Shown here one piece after another: positions 24,459-34,883 of a DNA stretch of 64,000 bases. The stretch spans positions 4,188,792 to 4,252,791 of the forward strand of contig JAJEKV010000017.1 in the NCBI GenBank assembly GCA_021234155.1, read 5' to 3'. Source of the stretch: Isoetes taiwanensis (Eukaryota > Streptophyta > Lycopodiopsida > Isoetales > Isoetaceae). The notes under the pieces are model-generated. The model did not search any database, was not told the DNA's origin, and saw nothing but the letters and a program-made list of their open reading frames with translations. Each line of letters opens with the position of its first letter. The first letter of the stretch is position 1. Made by a program: the position numbers and the translations under genes.

Positions 24459-24722
24459 CTAGAAATCTCCTAAGGTTTTGTTTTTCCTTATTCTTTGTGT
24501 CAAGTTCATGTCCTTGGGCATGACAACCACCCTTTTGGTATGGATTGCACATAGATTGACCTCTTCGAATAGTTGAGTCTGTTTCGCTTCGGCCGCTTCT
24601 TCACAATACGACACCAGCATTGGTGTGACCCAATAGTCTATCCTAAAATCTTGCATGACCTCCCAAAGCAAGTGTTCAAACGGGGCTTTCTCGGCAAGTT
24701 CGTGCATTGTTAGAAGTGCCAA
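24459..24722 (-). pseudogene. Histone-H3-like fold within the Ty3 element
   Basis: The frame aligns to the histone fold of H3 over about 75 residues without gaps. [15 protein letters not shown] corresponds to [35 protein letters not shown] to [39 protein letters not shown] to HAKRVTIMPKDIQLARRIR, and it ends near the natural H3 C-terminus with a stop. It lies on the element's coding strand, about 0.8 kb after the primer site and 1 kb before gag. A stop lies just upstream in frame. In another frame upstream is a Lys/Arg-rich segment ([20 protein letters not shown]) that may be its tail. The domain match is seen directly. Whether the element captured it or an H3 retrocopy landed inside is inference; the strong residue divergence and matching orientation favour capture. 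Confidence 0.8.
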
Positions 24723-24861
24723 TTTTTTTTATAAGCTTGGTTGTGCTTAGAGTTCGGCCCCTGACGGGCCCTCTTTGGTGAGTTGGTCGAGGCAATGGGG
24801 GCTTGATATTTGATCGGGGTTGGCCACCCTTGATGAACTTTGGCACACTTTACTTGCAATA

Positions 24862-25340
24862 TTAATAGTTGCACTTAATCCATTGGCGAAAATATATCTT
24901 GTATGCCACTTTTTTCTTCTCGTATTCGATATCCTGCTTTAATTTAAAGCATTTTTTGCCTGCCTTATACTTCTTGGTCGTCTTTTTGGCTAGTTTGGGC
25001 CACACCGGGTATGGTGGCTGGGCCTTGGGATCCGTCTGCTCTTTGACCTCCTCATCTTCTTCAACCTCTTCTTGGTCCGTTTCTTCCTGCTCTTCTTCTT
25101 CTGACTCATCCTCTTTGGGTTCGTCGAGTTGTGGCTCTGAGATTATTACGTTTTCCCTTCGATGTTCATCGTGCCTCTTTTTTACTTGCCTTTCCTCCTC
25201 CCATTCTGCTACCTTCTCCTTACCCTTTCACTTTCTCTGGATGGCTTGTTGCTCTTCTTGCTCCTGCTGCTTCTGGTGTTTTGCTTCTTACTCATGATGC
25301 TCTTGATGTCCTTCCCCTGAAGAAGGAGATCCATCTGAAG
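24862..25340 (-). pseudogene. Acidic then basic N-terminal region of the Ty3 polyprotein
   Basis: Downstream of the primer site the minus strand encodes a long charged stretch: Gln/Glu-rich, then strongly acidic (DESEEEEQEETDQEEVEED), then basic (KLAKKTTKKYKAGKKC) and helical, ending at a stop at 24862. It precedes the H3-like segment. Charged tracts of this kind occur in chromatin-binding proteins, but a low-complexity origin is equally possible. Confidence 0.5.
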
Positions 25341-25499
25341 TAATGGGGACTGTTCCTTAACTAGCCTGGGTGGCTGATCCTTAATCAGTACTGGGCGGTT
25401 GCTACTTAACTAGAATTCTCATTCCATTCCTTAACTAAGTTAGTTGGCTACCTATCTAGGGTTATGGCCAGTGCTTGATCTTGATCCATCAAGATCATT

Positions 25500-25511
25500 G
25501 CTCTGATACCA
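25500..25511 (-). other. tRNA-Met primer-binding site of the Ty3 element
   Basis: Minus strand TGGTATCAGAGC, complementary to the 3' end of plant initiator tRNA-Met, one base inside the LTR end. Confidence 0.85.
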
Positions 25512-25512
25512 T

Positions 25513-26615
25513 TGTGACACTCCATGCGTAACATACAAACAATGCTCTATCGTATGTCTCGTGGAAAAACCCCATCCAACAGCATCTGTTGTATGGGCCA
25601 TCCATCTATCCCGCTCCTGGGATGGCCAAGGCGCAAGAAGAGGATACAGAGGTGTCTCGCGTGCCTGTCCCCTATGGGTAACAATGAAAGCAACACATTT
25701 ACATCAACACTAGCAATAATAGTAACAATCAACTACCATGTAGCGTAGTGCAATCCACCCATAGATCCATATGATACATCAATATATCAACATATCAATA
25801 GAGCTCCTACCCAGGCTCAGACTCTTGGGGAAAGTAGGCTGACGGATAGGGTCTTAAAATAGAACAGACCGAGTCAAGGCAATGACTTGGGCTGGCAATA
25901 GACAATGGCTAGAGTTGATCACTCCATCCGCCGCTTCTGTGTGTACTTTGCAGATGGGCTAAATCAGACTTTGACGTGGTTGTAACCTATCAGAGACACA
26001 GTCTCATGGTATTACCCAATGAGACTACTCTAAATTGTATCTCCCAGTCCGATGAGGTAGGATGGGTTGCATCTCCCCATCCCATAGTGTAGTGGCTCCA
26101 TGAGCAGTTAGAGGATTGTGGTGGTGACACATATCCTTACCTGACTGAACTCCCCAAAACAAGAGCTAGGCCGATACCTACACTCTTGAGAGTCAGGGCG
26201 ACACCATTGACCCAGGAAGTGGCAGACTCATACCCGGCCCACATGAAGTGACCGGCTATAAGCCTAGCCTGCTATGGAGCAGGGACCTCCCTCCACTTTG
26301 CCACTAACCCCATTGTGTGGTGCTCAGTCACCCCATAGTCTTCATAGCCTGGTGGGCTCTATGCACATGGCACATATAATAGGAAGGGGTCTAAACTAGG
26401 AGCATCATCTAAACAATGGCTACCCTTTCCAATACAAGAGGAGCAAACATGAGATCAACCAACATCATATAACATCATAATATGATAAGTAACAATAACG
26501 ATAACTAATTCTAATCACATGCATCTAACTTACAGTTAGGGTTCATTGATTAGGATCCATGATCAGAACTGAGGGTTCTAGAATGGCTCTATATAAGATT
26601 CTATACCTCACATAT
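25513..26615 (-). repeat. 5' LTR (truncated) of the Ty3 element
   Basis: It begins TGTGACACTCC on the plus strand next to the primer site. It aligns by eye over long blocks (for example 25800-26080 with 46360-46640) to the second LTR at 46039-47588, at perhaps 70 percent. The homology fades near 26600, where the pol remains of copy A start, so the U3 end is missing. Confidence 0.75.
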
Positions 26616-26659
26616 TATTCCAGAGTCTGATTACTGCACTATGTTGTCCATTACTTTCT

Positions 26660-29157
26660 GGATGCTGACTAAAAGTCAACAAGCGGCTAACATGTAATAG
26701 CTCCAAGAGTCGCTTCCAAAAATAGCGATGAATTGAGCTCCACGATCCTAGACAATAGGATCTGAAAATTCATAAAGCATGACTACTTCATGAAGAAGAA
26801 AATCATCTACTCCTTTATTGGTGATTGGTAATGTTGCAAGGAGGAAAATGAGCCATTTTAGAGAAGCGATCAACAACCCAGGAGAGATGGTTCCAAAATA
26901 GGTCCATCTGAAATAGGCAGTGGCTGAAGAAAACTACGAGGGAGATGTCTCAAAACCTTCCCCTGACACCAAATATCACAGGATCCAATGAAAACTTCAA
27001 TAGAGCGACGAAGCCCAAGTCACCAATACTCTCAACTAATAAATTCAAGAGTCGTGGCTATTCCAAATTATTAGAGCATATGAGAATAATGGCAAGCATG
27101 GAGAACCCGCATTAGGAGTAAACAAATTGCAGAACAGAAGTCGATCTCGAGCTCAAAATGATAGTCCAAATGCATTTGCCAAGGAGTTGATGCTGAGCCA
27201 ATATATGAAAACATATCTTGAGTTAATGGATCAGAGGGGAGAGATGCCCAAACAGACTCCAATAAGAATGTATCCCGAGGCCTCTTGAACAAAGTGAAAA
27301 TCAATTAGACTCCAAAATAACATGTGACTGTTGATCAAATGCGGGATCACCTGGTTTAGGCTCAAAGTAGGAGCATTGAGACAAGACATCATGCTTTCCT
27401 TAGAGGGATCTAGGATGATACTTGTCCATGAAATCAATGTGGAATAACACTTGAGTATGGCATCGGGTCTGGCACAATGGTTCAACACTCGAACACGAAA
27501 AAAGCCAAACACTTATTGCAAACGAGTATATAATATGATCTTATAAGGGAATCCTTCTGGGAAATGTCTTCACTCGAAAGAAACAATTTTGCCAAAATTT
27601 CCTTGTCATAAATCGGATAATTGATTTTTGTAGCCTGCAACTTTCGAGAATGATAGGCGATCGGACGAAATTTATGGTCACCCTGCTCCTGTGGTAGGAT
27701 ACTGCCTAGAGCAAAATTAGACGCATCTCCTTCGACAATATATGGGTACGAAGGATATGCATGGGCAAGAACTGTTGCCATGGTAAAAGCATACTTCAAG
27801 TCAATGGAAGCCATTTTTACTTCCACACTGCATTCAAATGGCACATCGTTTGCTGTGAGACGTGTCAAAGGAGAGACATCTCTGAATAATCCAAGATAAA
27901 ACACCGATAGGAGTTGGCAAATCAAAATAAACACTGAATATCTAAGATATCTCAGACTGAAGAAGGTGTTGGCAATGCAAAACCATGTTGACTTTTGCGA
28001 GATTCATAAAGACTCCATGGGGATGATACAATAGCCAAGAAATTCCACAGTATCCTAATCAAACTGATACTTCTCAAGTTTGACATCCACATTCACGAAG
28101 CTTCTCGAGGACCTGTCAAATATGCATCACATGTTCTTCAAGAGTTTAAGAATAGATAAGAATATCATCCAGATAGATGATAACAAAGATGTCCACAAAT
28201 TTTTAGAAGACATCATTGGCCATATGCTAAAATACTGATGGAGCATTGATCGGTCTAAAAGGCATAATTGTGTACTCAAATTGGCCATATCGAGTACAGA
28301 ACACCATCTTCCACTCATTACCCTCACTAGCCTAGATAAGATTGTAGGCACCACAAAAATCAATCTCCATAAAATAGCGCATATCTTGGAGCTGCTCCAA
28401 CAACTATGGGATCAGTGGAAGGGCACTGTGATTTGTAACGAGGCCATGATAAATGACGACCACGCGTAAAGAATCATCCTTCTTTTTTACAAAGAATATC
28501 GGCGCTCCAACTGGGGATTGAGAATATTGAATAAAAATAGTAGCTAGATTCTCCTCAATATAATTCCAACTTTGCGGGAGATAGACCATATATAGGACCA
28601 TATGGCGTCATCATCTCAAGTTGCATACCAAAATGACAATCACATGGACGATGTTCTTGAAGCTTGCTAGCCTTGAATTTATCGAAAACGTCAAGAAATT
28701 TGTCATTTGTCTGGGAACTTCAAAGCAGACTTCATCGGTGCAGAGCTAGCTGATGAATGAACCTGAATTGCAAATATTGAACCAATCTTGCCTTTCAGAT
28801 TTAACAAATTTGCGACGAGAAATTTTTGAGATACAGAACTGAGGATGTGATTGGAATGAGGAAGTCTCCACATAAACAAGAGTCCGAACAATAACAATAC
28901 AGGAGTACGAGCAAGAGCAGGAACTAGAATATCTTTTGGAATATGGGCATAATTTGGGATATGAACTGAAGCACAGATGAGAACTAATCAGAAAACGTAG
29001 TAGGAACAAGCCTTCTAGCTCAAGCCTTCGTATTCTACTATGTTCTATCAAGTATATTCAGTTTTCAGCATATTCTTTGCGTATTTCTCACATATTTCTT
29101 GCGATCTCTTGTTACCGGAATGGTTTGACAAGAATGAGATGTCTCTATATCTAAAAC
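26660..29157 (-). mobile_element. Ty3/gypsy copy A (old, interrupted)
   Basis: Minus-strand order: leader/LTR debris (29157-28900), RT entry [20 protein letters not shown] with [14 protein letters not shown] (28560-28420), decayed RT palm (28360-28130), RNase H with YPYIVEGDASNFALGSILPQ and PIAYHSRKLQATKINYPIYD (27760-27590), and integrase with VVDRFSKMAHF (near 26880). The wording fits the plant Ty3 clade with VEADASDFALGAVLSQ and HSRKL-x-x-x-E-x-NY. Frameshifts and stops occur throughout. A young Copia element is inserted at its 5' end, and the displaced remainder of copy A continues at 34884 to about 34960. Confidence 0.8.
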
Positions 29158-29958
29158 TGATAAAATTTCAGCTTTATAAGTTTGGTACACTTCCATGAGA
29201 AGCAGTGGCAGTGGAAGTTTAGTCATTGCAAATACATTACAAGTGACAGTACATTCATGAGAAGCAGTGGCAGTGAAGGTACTAATGTGAGCTGAGATAT
29301 GATGATTGCTATAATTACTGTTGAAGCTCTTAAGAACCATGACTTTCATGATGCAGAAGTAGCATACTAGAATCATGATGGATTATATGATTTACATGAT
29401 TACCTAGGTTAATAGTTACCTATATGATTTACTAAATTAAATCATATCCAATGGTCGAACATTTGAATGGGCTTATTCAAAGGCTTGAGCATGTGGGATA
29501 ATTCCTACGTGAAGACGTCTTCATTTAGCAGCTTGCCGGATCGGTAGGCCTTAACCGTCGGACTGCCTAAATAAATTGTGGAGATAATATTTGTGGATAC
29601 GGCTCTGTGATTTGTTGGATCGATCAAGCAAAGGAAGAGAAGAGTTGAAGCGAAAGATCGTGGTCAAACAGCTACAGTAATTGGGTCAATGACCCGAGCT
29701 ACAGTAGAACCATTAGCATTTGATTTATTATTATTTGCTTGTGTGAAGAACTGAAGTCTAAGTTACATTATATGCTAGGATTATTTGAGAATGAATGACC
29801 ACAACTTGGCTTCTCAAATACCTTGCATAATGACTTCATATGAATGATTGATCAAATAGATTTGTGCATTTGAATGACAAATTGAGTTGCAAGAGAAACT
29901 TTGCTAGTCATTTGTAAAGTGTTAAGCTTGCTAGTCATTTCATGTGAATTAACCATCA
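29158..29958 (+). repeat. Left LTR of the Copia element
   Basis: 801 bp, TG...CA ends, flanked outside by AAAAC and inside by the primer site. Confidence 0.95.
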
Positions 29959-29959
29959 G

Positions 29960-29972
29960 TGGTATCAGAGCC
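29960..29972 (+). other. Copia primer-binding site
   Basis: TGGTATCAGAGCC, complementary to initiator tRNA-Met, one base after the left LTR. Confidence 0.95.
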
Positions 29973-29976
29973 TGTC

Positions 29977-32469
29977 ATGACTAGCAGGTTTGGAGCTAGT
30001 TTGCTCAACACCATAGAGGTGTACAAAGGAGGAGCTGGATTCCAGTTTTGGAAAGATGCTATTATGCATGTGCTGGACGTTGAAGATCTTTGGGAAGTTG
30101 TTGATCCAAACAGTCAGATATCAGCAGGTATTTTGGCCAGAACTGCCTCTACAGGTTCAGTAGCAGGAGCTGGAGGCCAATCAGTAACTGAGAGTGCAGG
30201 TGCTGGAGGTTCAGGAGGAGGTTCCAGTACAGTTCGAGAGAAGTCTTTGCAGACCAAAACAAAAGAAGCTCAGGGCATTATAACTTGTAAGTTGAGTCCA
30301 ACTATTCGTCTAAGGATTAGATTATTAAGTCCTAGGGAGATGTGGAAATATCTCCTTAAGCATTATGAGGAAAAAACTTCCTCTCAAATAGACGTTTTGG
30401 AAACTGAATTGAGGAATTTAAAGCTAAGAGAGGATGAGGATGTGTCTGAATTCTTCAATAAATTTGATAATTTACTGGCTGACCTTGAAGGGGCTGGTGT
30501 AATAATATCTGACAGGAGTCAGGTATTACAAATATCCAGGGCCATAAGTGAGAATGAAACTCTAGCCTTGTTTATTAGAAACTCAAACAAAAGTAGAGAA
30601 GAAGCAGAAGTTATGCTGAGAACTGAATGGGAGCAGAAAAAAAATCTAAGACAAACTGAAGAAACTCCTGAGATCTTGATGGTTAAAAGGAAAGATAAGG
30701 TTATTTGCTATCACTGTCATGAAGCTGGACATTATAAAAATGAATGTCCTAAAGCTAGAAAAGAATTCAATTGTTTCACATGTGGTGGTAGAGGGCATAT
30801 GGCTTCCAAATGCCCTACACCAAAGAATTTTGGCAGAGCATCAAGAGGAAGAGGAGATTCAAGCTCTGGGAGGTCTGGAAGAGGTAGAGGCCGAAATTAT
30901 GAGAGAGCCTATGTGGCACAAGAAGTACAAGAGGAGAAAACCAAATCAGCAGAAGATGAAGATGAGGTAATACATGGTTTTGCAGTTATCAATGAGGATG
31001 TTTGTACTAATAAAAGTAATCATTTGATAGTTGATTCTGGAGCTGAAAGATCAGTAGTTCAGACTACTGATCTTTTGAAGAACATCTCAACTGCAAAATC
31101 AAGGAAAATTCAAGTAGGCAATGGAACCTTACAAGATGTGCAAGGGAGGGGATTGCTGCAGCTCAGGGATTTAGATGGAAATATTATAAATGTAGAAGAC
31201 GTGCTATGTGTTCCAGCCATCATAAAAAATTTAATTTCAGTAAGTCAGTTGTGTGACTTAGGATACAGAGTTACATTTGATGCAGACCAATGTACTGTGC
31301 TACTTAATAATGAAGTAAAGTTTTATGGCAAAAGGGTTGGCAACTTATTTGAGCTTGATAATCTTATGTATGATGGTGTGAATGCAATATCAGAAATTGG
31401 CATTGAAATGTGGCACAATAGATTGGCACATACAAATCACAAGAATCTAGACATTTTACATAAACAAGGGCATATAGATTACTGTGATAACAAAGGAAGA
31501 TTCATATGTGAAGGGTGTGCTCTTGGTAAGTTGCATAGATTGCCATTCCCTACAAGAAAGACCAGAGCATCTCAGACTTTGGAATTGGTACATTCAGACC
31601 TATGTGGTCCATTAAACGTGCAAAGCAGAAACAACAACCAATACTTTATCACCTTCACTGATGATCATAGCAGAAAATGTAAAATATATTGTCTGAAGAA
31701 AAAGTCTCAAGCTCTAGATGCATTCAAACAATATGTAACAGAAATGGAGAGGGAAACAGGTCACAAACTCAAGTGTATAAGGTCAAACAGAGGGGGAGAA
31801 TACTTGTCAGCAAAATTTAGAACCTTTTGCATTACACATGGAATCAAAAGACAAGTCACTTGCAGATATACGCCCCAGCAAAATGGAGTCTCAGAAAGGA
31901 AGAATCGAACATTAATGGATGCAGTTAGGTCTATGCTAAAGGAAAGTGGATTACCAAATGCCTTATGGGAAGAAGCTTTGCAAACTGCAGCAGAAATACA
32001 AAATGTTCTTCCCTCTACAAGTCTGCAGGGTAATGTACCAGATTGCATATGGAATCCTGAGAGAAATATTGATTATGAGAAGTACAAAGTGTACGGATGT
32101 TTGATGTACACTCATACTCCATCTGAGTTAAGAAGAAAACTAGATAATAGGGCTGAGGTTGGGTTTTTAGTAGGATATGACAGCCAGGCAAAAGGGTATA
32201 GAATATACATACCAGAAAAGAGGACTATTGTAATCAGCCGAGATGTATTGTTCAATGAAAATGTGTTATACAAGCATAGGTACAAAAAGGGTGTCAAAAT
32301 GACAAAAGATGTGAGTTCTGAACCAAAGTTTGATACAAATGATTCAGATGAAGAGAAGGAAATTGAAAAAGTGAAACAAGATATACAGGAGGATGCATCA
32401 GAGGAAAAAGAGATAAGGCAGCAAGACTTAAATCAGGAAATAGAAAAGGAAAGGGAAACACCACATTGA
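29977..32469 (+). CDS. Copia Gag-protease-integrase ORF
   Basis: I take the ATG at 29977; the frame is open a few codons further up but without an ATG. Order: capsid region with a Gly/Ser-rich insert (about residues 55-90), two zinc knuckles (CYHCHEAGHYKNEC and CFTCGGRGHMASKC, about 245-285), a Gly/Arg-rich tail, protease motif LIVDSGAERSVV (about 350), integrase HHCC zinc domain (HNRLAHTNHKN ... CEGCALGK), and core. In the core HSDLCGP keeps the first Asp and RYTPQQNGVSERKNRT keeps the Glu. The second catalytic Asp, normally in RSDNGGEY-like wording, is Asn (RSNRGGEY). The ORF stops at 32469 in the linker before the RT, where at least one frame change separates it from the next frame. The proteins would act in virus-like particles and integrate cDNA; this copy's integrase is probably inactive. 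Confidence 0.93.
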   Translation: MTSRFGASLLNTIEVYKGGAGFQFWKDAIMHVLDVEDLWEVVDPNSQISAGILARTASTGSVAGAGGQSVTESAGAGGSGGGSSTVREKSLQTKTKEAQGIITCKLSPTIRLRIRLLSPREMWKYLLKHYEEKTSSQIDVLETELRNLKLREDEDVSEFFNKFDNLLADLEGAGVIISDRSQVLQISRAISENETLALFIRNSNKSREEAEVMLRTEWEQKKNLRQTEETPEILMVKRKDKVICYHCHEAGHYKNECPKARKEFNCFTCGGRGHMASKCPTPKNFGRASRGRGDSSSGRSGRGRGRNYERAYVAQEVQEEKTKSAEDEDEVIHGFAVINEDVCTNKSNHLIVDSGAERSVVQTTDLLKNISTAKSRKIQVGNGTLQDVQGRGLLQLRDLDGNIINVEDVLCVPAIIKNLISVSQLCDLGYRVTFDADQCTVLLNNEVKFYGKRVGNLFELDNLMYDGVNAISEIGIEMWHNRLAHTNHKNLDILHKQGHIDYCDNKGRFICEGCALGKLHRLPFPTRKTRASQTLELVHSDLCGPLNVQSRNNNQYFITFTDDHSRKCKIYCLKKKSQALDAFKQYVTEMERETGHKLKCIRSNRGGEYLSAKFRTFCITHGIKRQVTCRYTPQQNGVSERKNRTLMDAVRSMLKESGLPNALWEEALQTAAEIQNVLPSTSLQGNVPDCIWNPERNIDYEKYKVYGCLMYTHTPSELRRKLDNRAEVGFLVGYDSQAKGYRIYIPEKRTIVISRDVLFNENVLYKHRYKKGVKMTKDVSSEPKFDTNDSDEEKEIEKVKQDIQEDASEEKEIRQQDLNQEIEKERETPH

Positions 32470-32491
32470 GAAGATACATCATGAGCAAATA

Positions 32492-33250
32492 ATGGCCATT
32501 CTAGAAGATGAGGTTATACCTCAAAATTTCACAGAAGCTTTGGAAAGTATAGACAGAGACAAATGGGTAGCAGCGATGAATGAGGAGCTCAAATCCTTTG
32601 AAGAAGCTAAAACTTATGAACTAGTAAAGTCAAATGGGAAACAAAATATTATTGGGAGTAAATGGCTTTATAAAATCAAACTGAACCCAGATGGAAGTAA
32701 AAAATATAAAGCCAGACTTGTGGCTCAAGGATACACTCAGAAAAAGGGCAGAGATTATGATGAAACATACTCTCCCATAGTAAAACTTACAAGTATCAGA
32801 ATTCTTCTAGCTATGGCAAATGCCATGGATCTAGAATTACATCACATGGATGTCAAAACAGCGTTTTTGAATGCCACACTTGAGGAGGAGGCATTTATGA
32901 AACAAGCTCCAGGCTATGAAAAAGGTAAGAACATGATCTGGAAATTGAACAGAGCTGTGTATGGGCTAAAACAATCACTAAGGGAATGGTACTTATGCAT
33001 GAATCAATTTCTGCAAGAACAGGGATTTGAGAAGTTACAAAATGATGGAAATCTTTATAGGTTCAAACAAGGTGAAGCATATTGTATAATTGCATTATAT
33101 GTAGATGATTGTATTATGATTGCAAACTCCATGGAGGTTCTGAACTTATGCAAGAATATTTTGAGATCTAGATTCCAAATGTCAGACTTAGGTGAATTGA
33201 AGAAATTCCTAGGCATAGAAGTGACAGGAATAGAAAGGAAAAATGGTTGA
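32492..33250 (+). CDS. Copia reverse transcriptase (second frame)
   Basis: The frame starts in the linker and covers the RT: KARLVAQGYTQKKGRDYDET, HHMDVKTAFLNATLEEEAFM and the active site LYVDDCIMIA with both aspartates intact. It ends at a TGA about 15 codons past LKKFLGIEV, where the downstream frame shows a single-base deletion. The RT itself looks unimpaired, but it is cut off from gag-integrase upstream and RNase H downstream. Confidence 0.93.
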   Translation: MAILEDEVIPQNFTEALESIDRDKWVAAMNEELKSFEEAKTYELVKSNGKQNIIGSKWLYKIKLNPDGSKKYKARLVAQGYTQKKGRDYDETYSPIVKLTSIRILLAMANAMDLELHHMDVKTAFLNATLEEEAFMKQAPGYEKGKNMIWKLNRAVYGLKQSLREWYLCMNQFLQEQGFEKLQNDGNLYRFKQGEAYCIIALYVDDCIMIANSMEVLNLCKNILRSRFQMSDLGELKKFLGIEVTGIERKNG

Positions 33251-34086
33251 GGCTACATCAAGAGAAGCATGTAGAAAACATGCTTAAAAGATTCAACTTG
33301 ACTGAAGCAAAAACAACAAAGATCCCTATGGTTCCAGGTCATAAATTAAGTGAACTCCATGAGCTGACTGATAAAGACATGATACAAATGCAGAATGTTC
33401 TATACAGGGCTTTAATTGGGTGTTTATTGTACTTAGCAAATAGTACTCGACCTGATATATCATATTCAGTTAATATTCTCAGCAGGAGGAACCACAATCC
33501 AACCAAAGAACACTGGGAGGCTGCCAAAAGAATTCTTAGATACCTCAAAGGAACTGCAAGTCATGGTATTTGCTTTACATCCAAAAATCTAATTATGAAA
33601 TGTTATAGTGATGCAGATTGGGGAGGGGATCTGCAATCTAGGAGATCAACCTCAGGATATGCTATCTTCTTAGGTGGAGGAGTCATATCTTGGAGATGCA
33701 AAAAGCAAGCTGCTGTGGCTATGAGTTCAGCAGAGGCAGAGTATGCAGCAGCATCATTGGTAGCCAAAGAAGTGGTTTGGTTAAGAAGGTTACTTGATGA
33801 ACTAAATTGCAAACAAATTATGCCTACAGAGATATGGTCAGACAACCAAAGCTGCATAGCAATTGTTAAAAACCCTGTACAGCATGACAGGACAAAACAC
33901 ATTGAACTAAGCATTCATTTCATAAGAGACTTAGCTGACAAAGGACTTATTCAGATGATGTATATTGAGACCAATAAGCAGGTAGCAGATATCTTTACCA
34001 AAGCCTTGGCAGAAAGTAAATATTCAGGTTTCAAGAGAGAGTTGAACGTGACAGATTCTCAAACTTATAAGCTGAAGGAGGAGTGA
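33247..34086 (+). CDS. Copia RNase H (third frame)
   Basis: Resumes in another frame after the one-base lesion near 33247. The connection domain includes YRALIGCLLYLANSTRPDIS. RNase H catalytic blocks are CYSDADWGGDLQSRRSTSGY, MSSAEAEYAAASLVAKEVVW and EIWSDNQSCIAI, with HDRTKHIELSIHFIRD and ADIFTKAL at the end. The stop overlaps the first bases of the right LTR. Confidence 0.93.
   Translation: MRLHQEKHVENMLKRFNLTEAKTTKIPMVPGHKLSELHELTDKDMIQMQNVLYRALIGCLLYLANSTRPDISYSVNILSRRNHNPTKEHWEAAKRILRYLKGTASHGICFTSKNLIMKCYSDADWGGDLQSRRSTSGYAIFLGGGVISWRCKKQAAVAMSSAEAEYAAASLVAKEVVWLRRLLDELNCKQIMPTEIWSDNQSCIAIVKNPVQHDRTKHIELSIHFIRDLADKGLIQMMYIETNKQVADIFTKALAESKYSGFKRELNVTDSQTYKLKEE
34074..34083 (+). other. 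Copia polypurine tract
   Basis: A purine-rich stretch ending AAGGAGGAG lies directly before the right LTR and would prime plus-strand synthesis. It also codes for the last residues of the RNase H frame. Confidence 0.85.
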
Positions 34087-34883
34087 TAAAATTTCAGCTT
34101 TATAAGTTTGGTACACTTCCATGAGAAGCAGTGGCAGTGGAAGTTTAGTCATTGCAAATACATTACAAGTGACAATACATTCATGAGAAGCAGTGGCAGT
34201 GAAGGTACTAATGTGAGCTGAGATATGATGATTGCTATAATTACTGTTGAAGCTCTTAAGAACCATGACTTTCATGATGCAGAAGTAGCATACTAGAATC
34301 ATGATGGATTATATGATTTACATGATTACCTAGGTTAATAGTTACCTATATGATTTACTAAATTAAATCATATCCAATGGTCGAACATTTGAACGGGCTT
34401 ATTCAAAGGCTTGAGCATGTGGGATAATTCCTACGTGAAGACGTCTTCATTTAGCAGCTTGCCGGATCGGTAGGCCTTAATCGTCGGACTGCCTAAATAA
34501 ATTGTGGAGATAATATTTGTGGATACGGCTCTGTGATTTGTTGGATCGATCAAGCAAAAGAGGAGAAGAGTTGAAGCGAAAGGTCGTGGTCAAACAGCTA
34601 CAGTAATTGGGTCAATGACCCGAGCTACACTAGAACCATTAGCATTTGATTTATTATTATTTGCTTGTGTGAAGAACTGAAGTCTAAGTTACATTATATG
34701 CTAGGATTATTTGAGAATGAATGACCACAACTTGGCTTCTCAAATACCTTGCATAATGACTTCATATGAATGATTGATCAAATAGATTTGTGCATTTGAA
34801 TGACAAATTGAGTTGCAAGAGAAACTTTGCTAGTCATTTGTAAAGTGTTAAGCTTGCTATTATTTCCTGTGAATTAACCATCA
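34084..34883 (+). repeat. Right LTR of the Copia element
   Basis: 800 bp, one base shorter than the left copy because of a deletion near 34860; ends ACCATCA followed by AAAAC. Confidence 0.95.

Larger units (their letters stand above)
19012..26615 (-). mobile_element. Degraded Ty3/gypsy retrotransposon carrying a histone-H3-like segment
   Basis: Read on the minus strand, the parts are in normal order: LTR (26615-25513), primer site, acidic/basic N-terminal region, H3-like fold, gag-like region, RT, RNase H, integrase. All coding blocks are broken by stops and frameshifts. An 833-bp hAT-like element sits inside the RT. I find no convincing 3' LTR on the left, so that end is probably deleted. 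The 5' LTR is cut off near 26615, where an older Ty3 copy (A) begins. RT, integrase and LTR together put it in Ty3/gypsy; the clade cannot be resolved by eye. Confidence 0.85.
29158..34883 (+). mobile_element. Complete Ty1/copia LTR retrotransposon, 5.7 kb
   Basis: Flanked by a perfect 5-bp target duplication AAAAC (29153-29157 and 34884-34888). Left LTR 29158-29958 and right LTR 34084-34883 both start TGATAAAATTT and end ACCATCA. By eye they differ at about nine substitutions and one indel in 800 bp, which indicates a young insertion. Gene order gag-PR-INT-RT-RNase H is that of Ty1/copia. The coding region has lesions (see parts), so this copy is probably not autonomous. It sits in the 5' end of Ty3 copy A. 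Confidence 0.97.

Noticed and set aside
29065-29376. Antisense ORFs in the Copia LTRs (also 34024-34302)
   Set aside because: Identical in both LTRs and without family similarity; they are shadows of the LTR.
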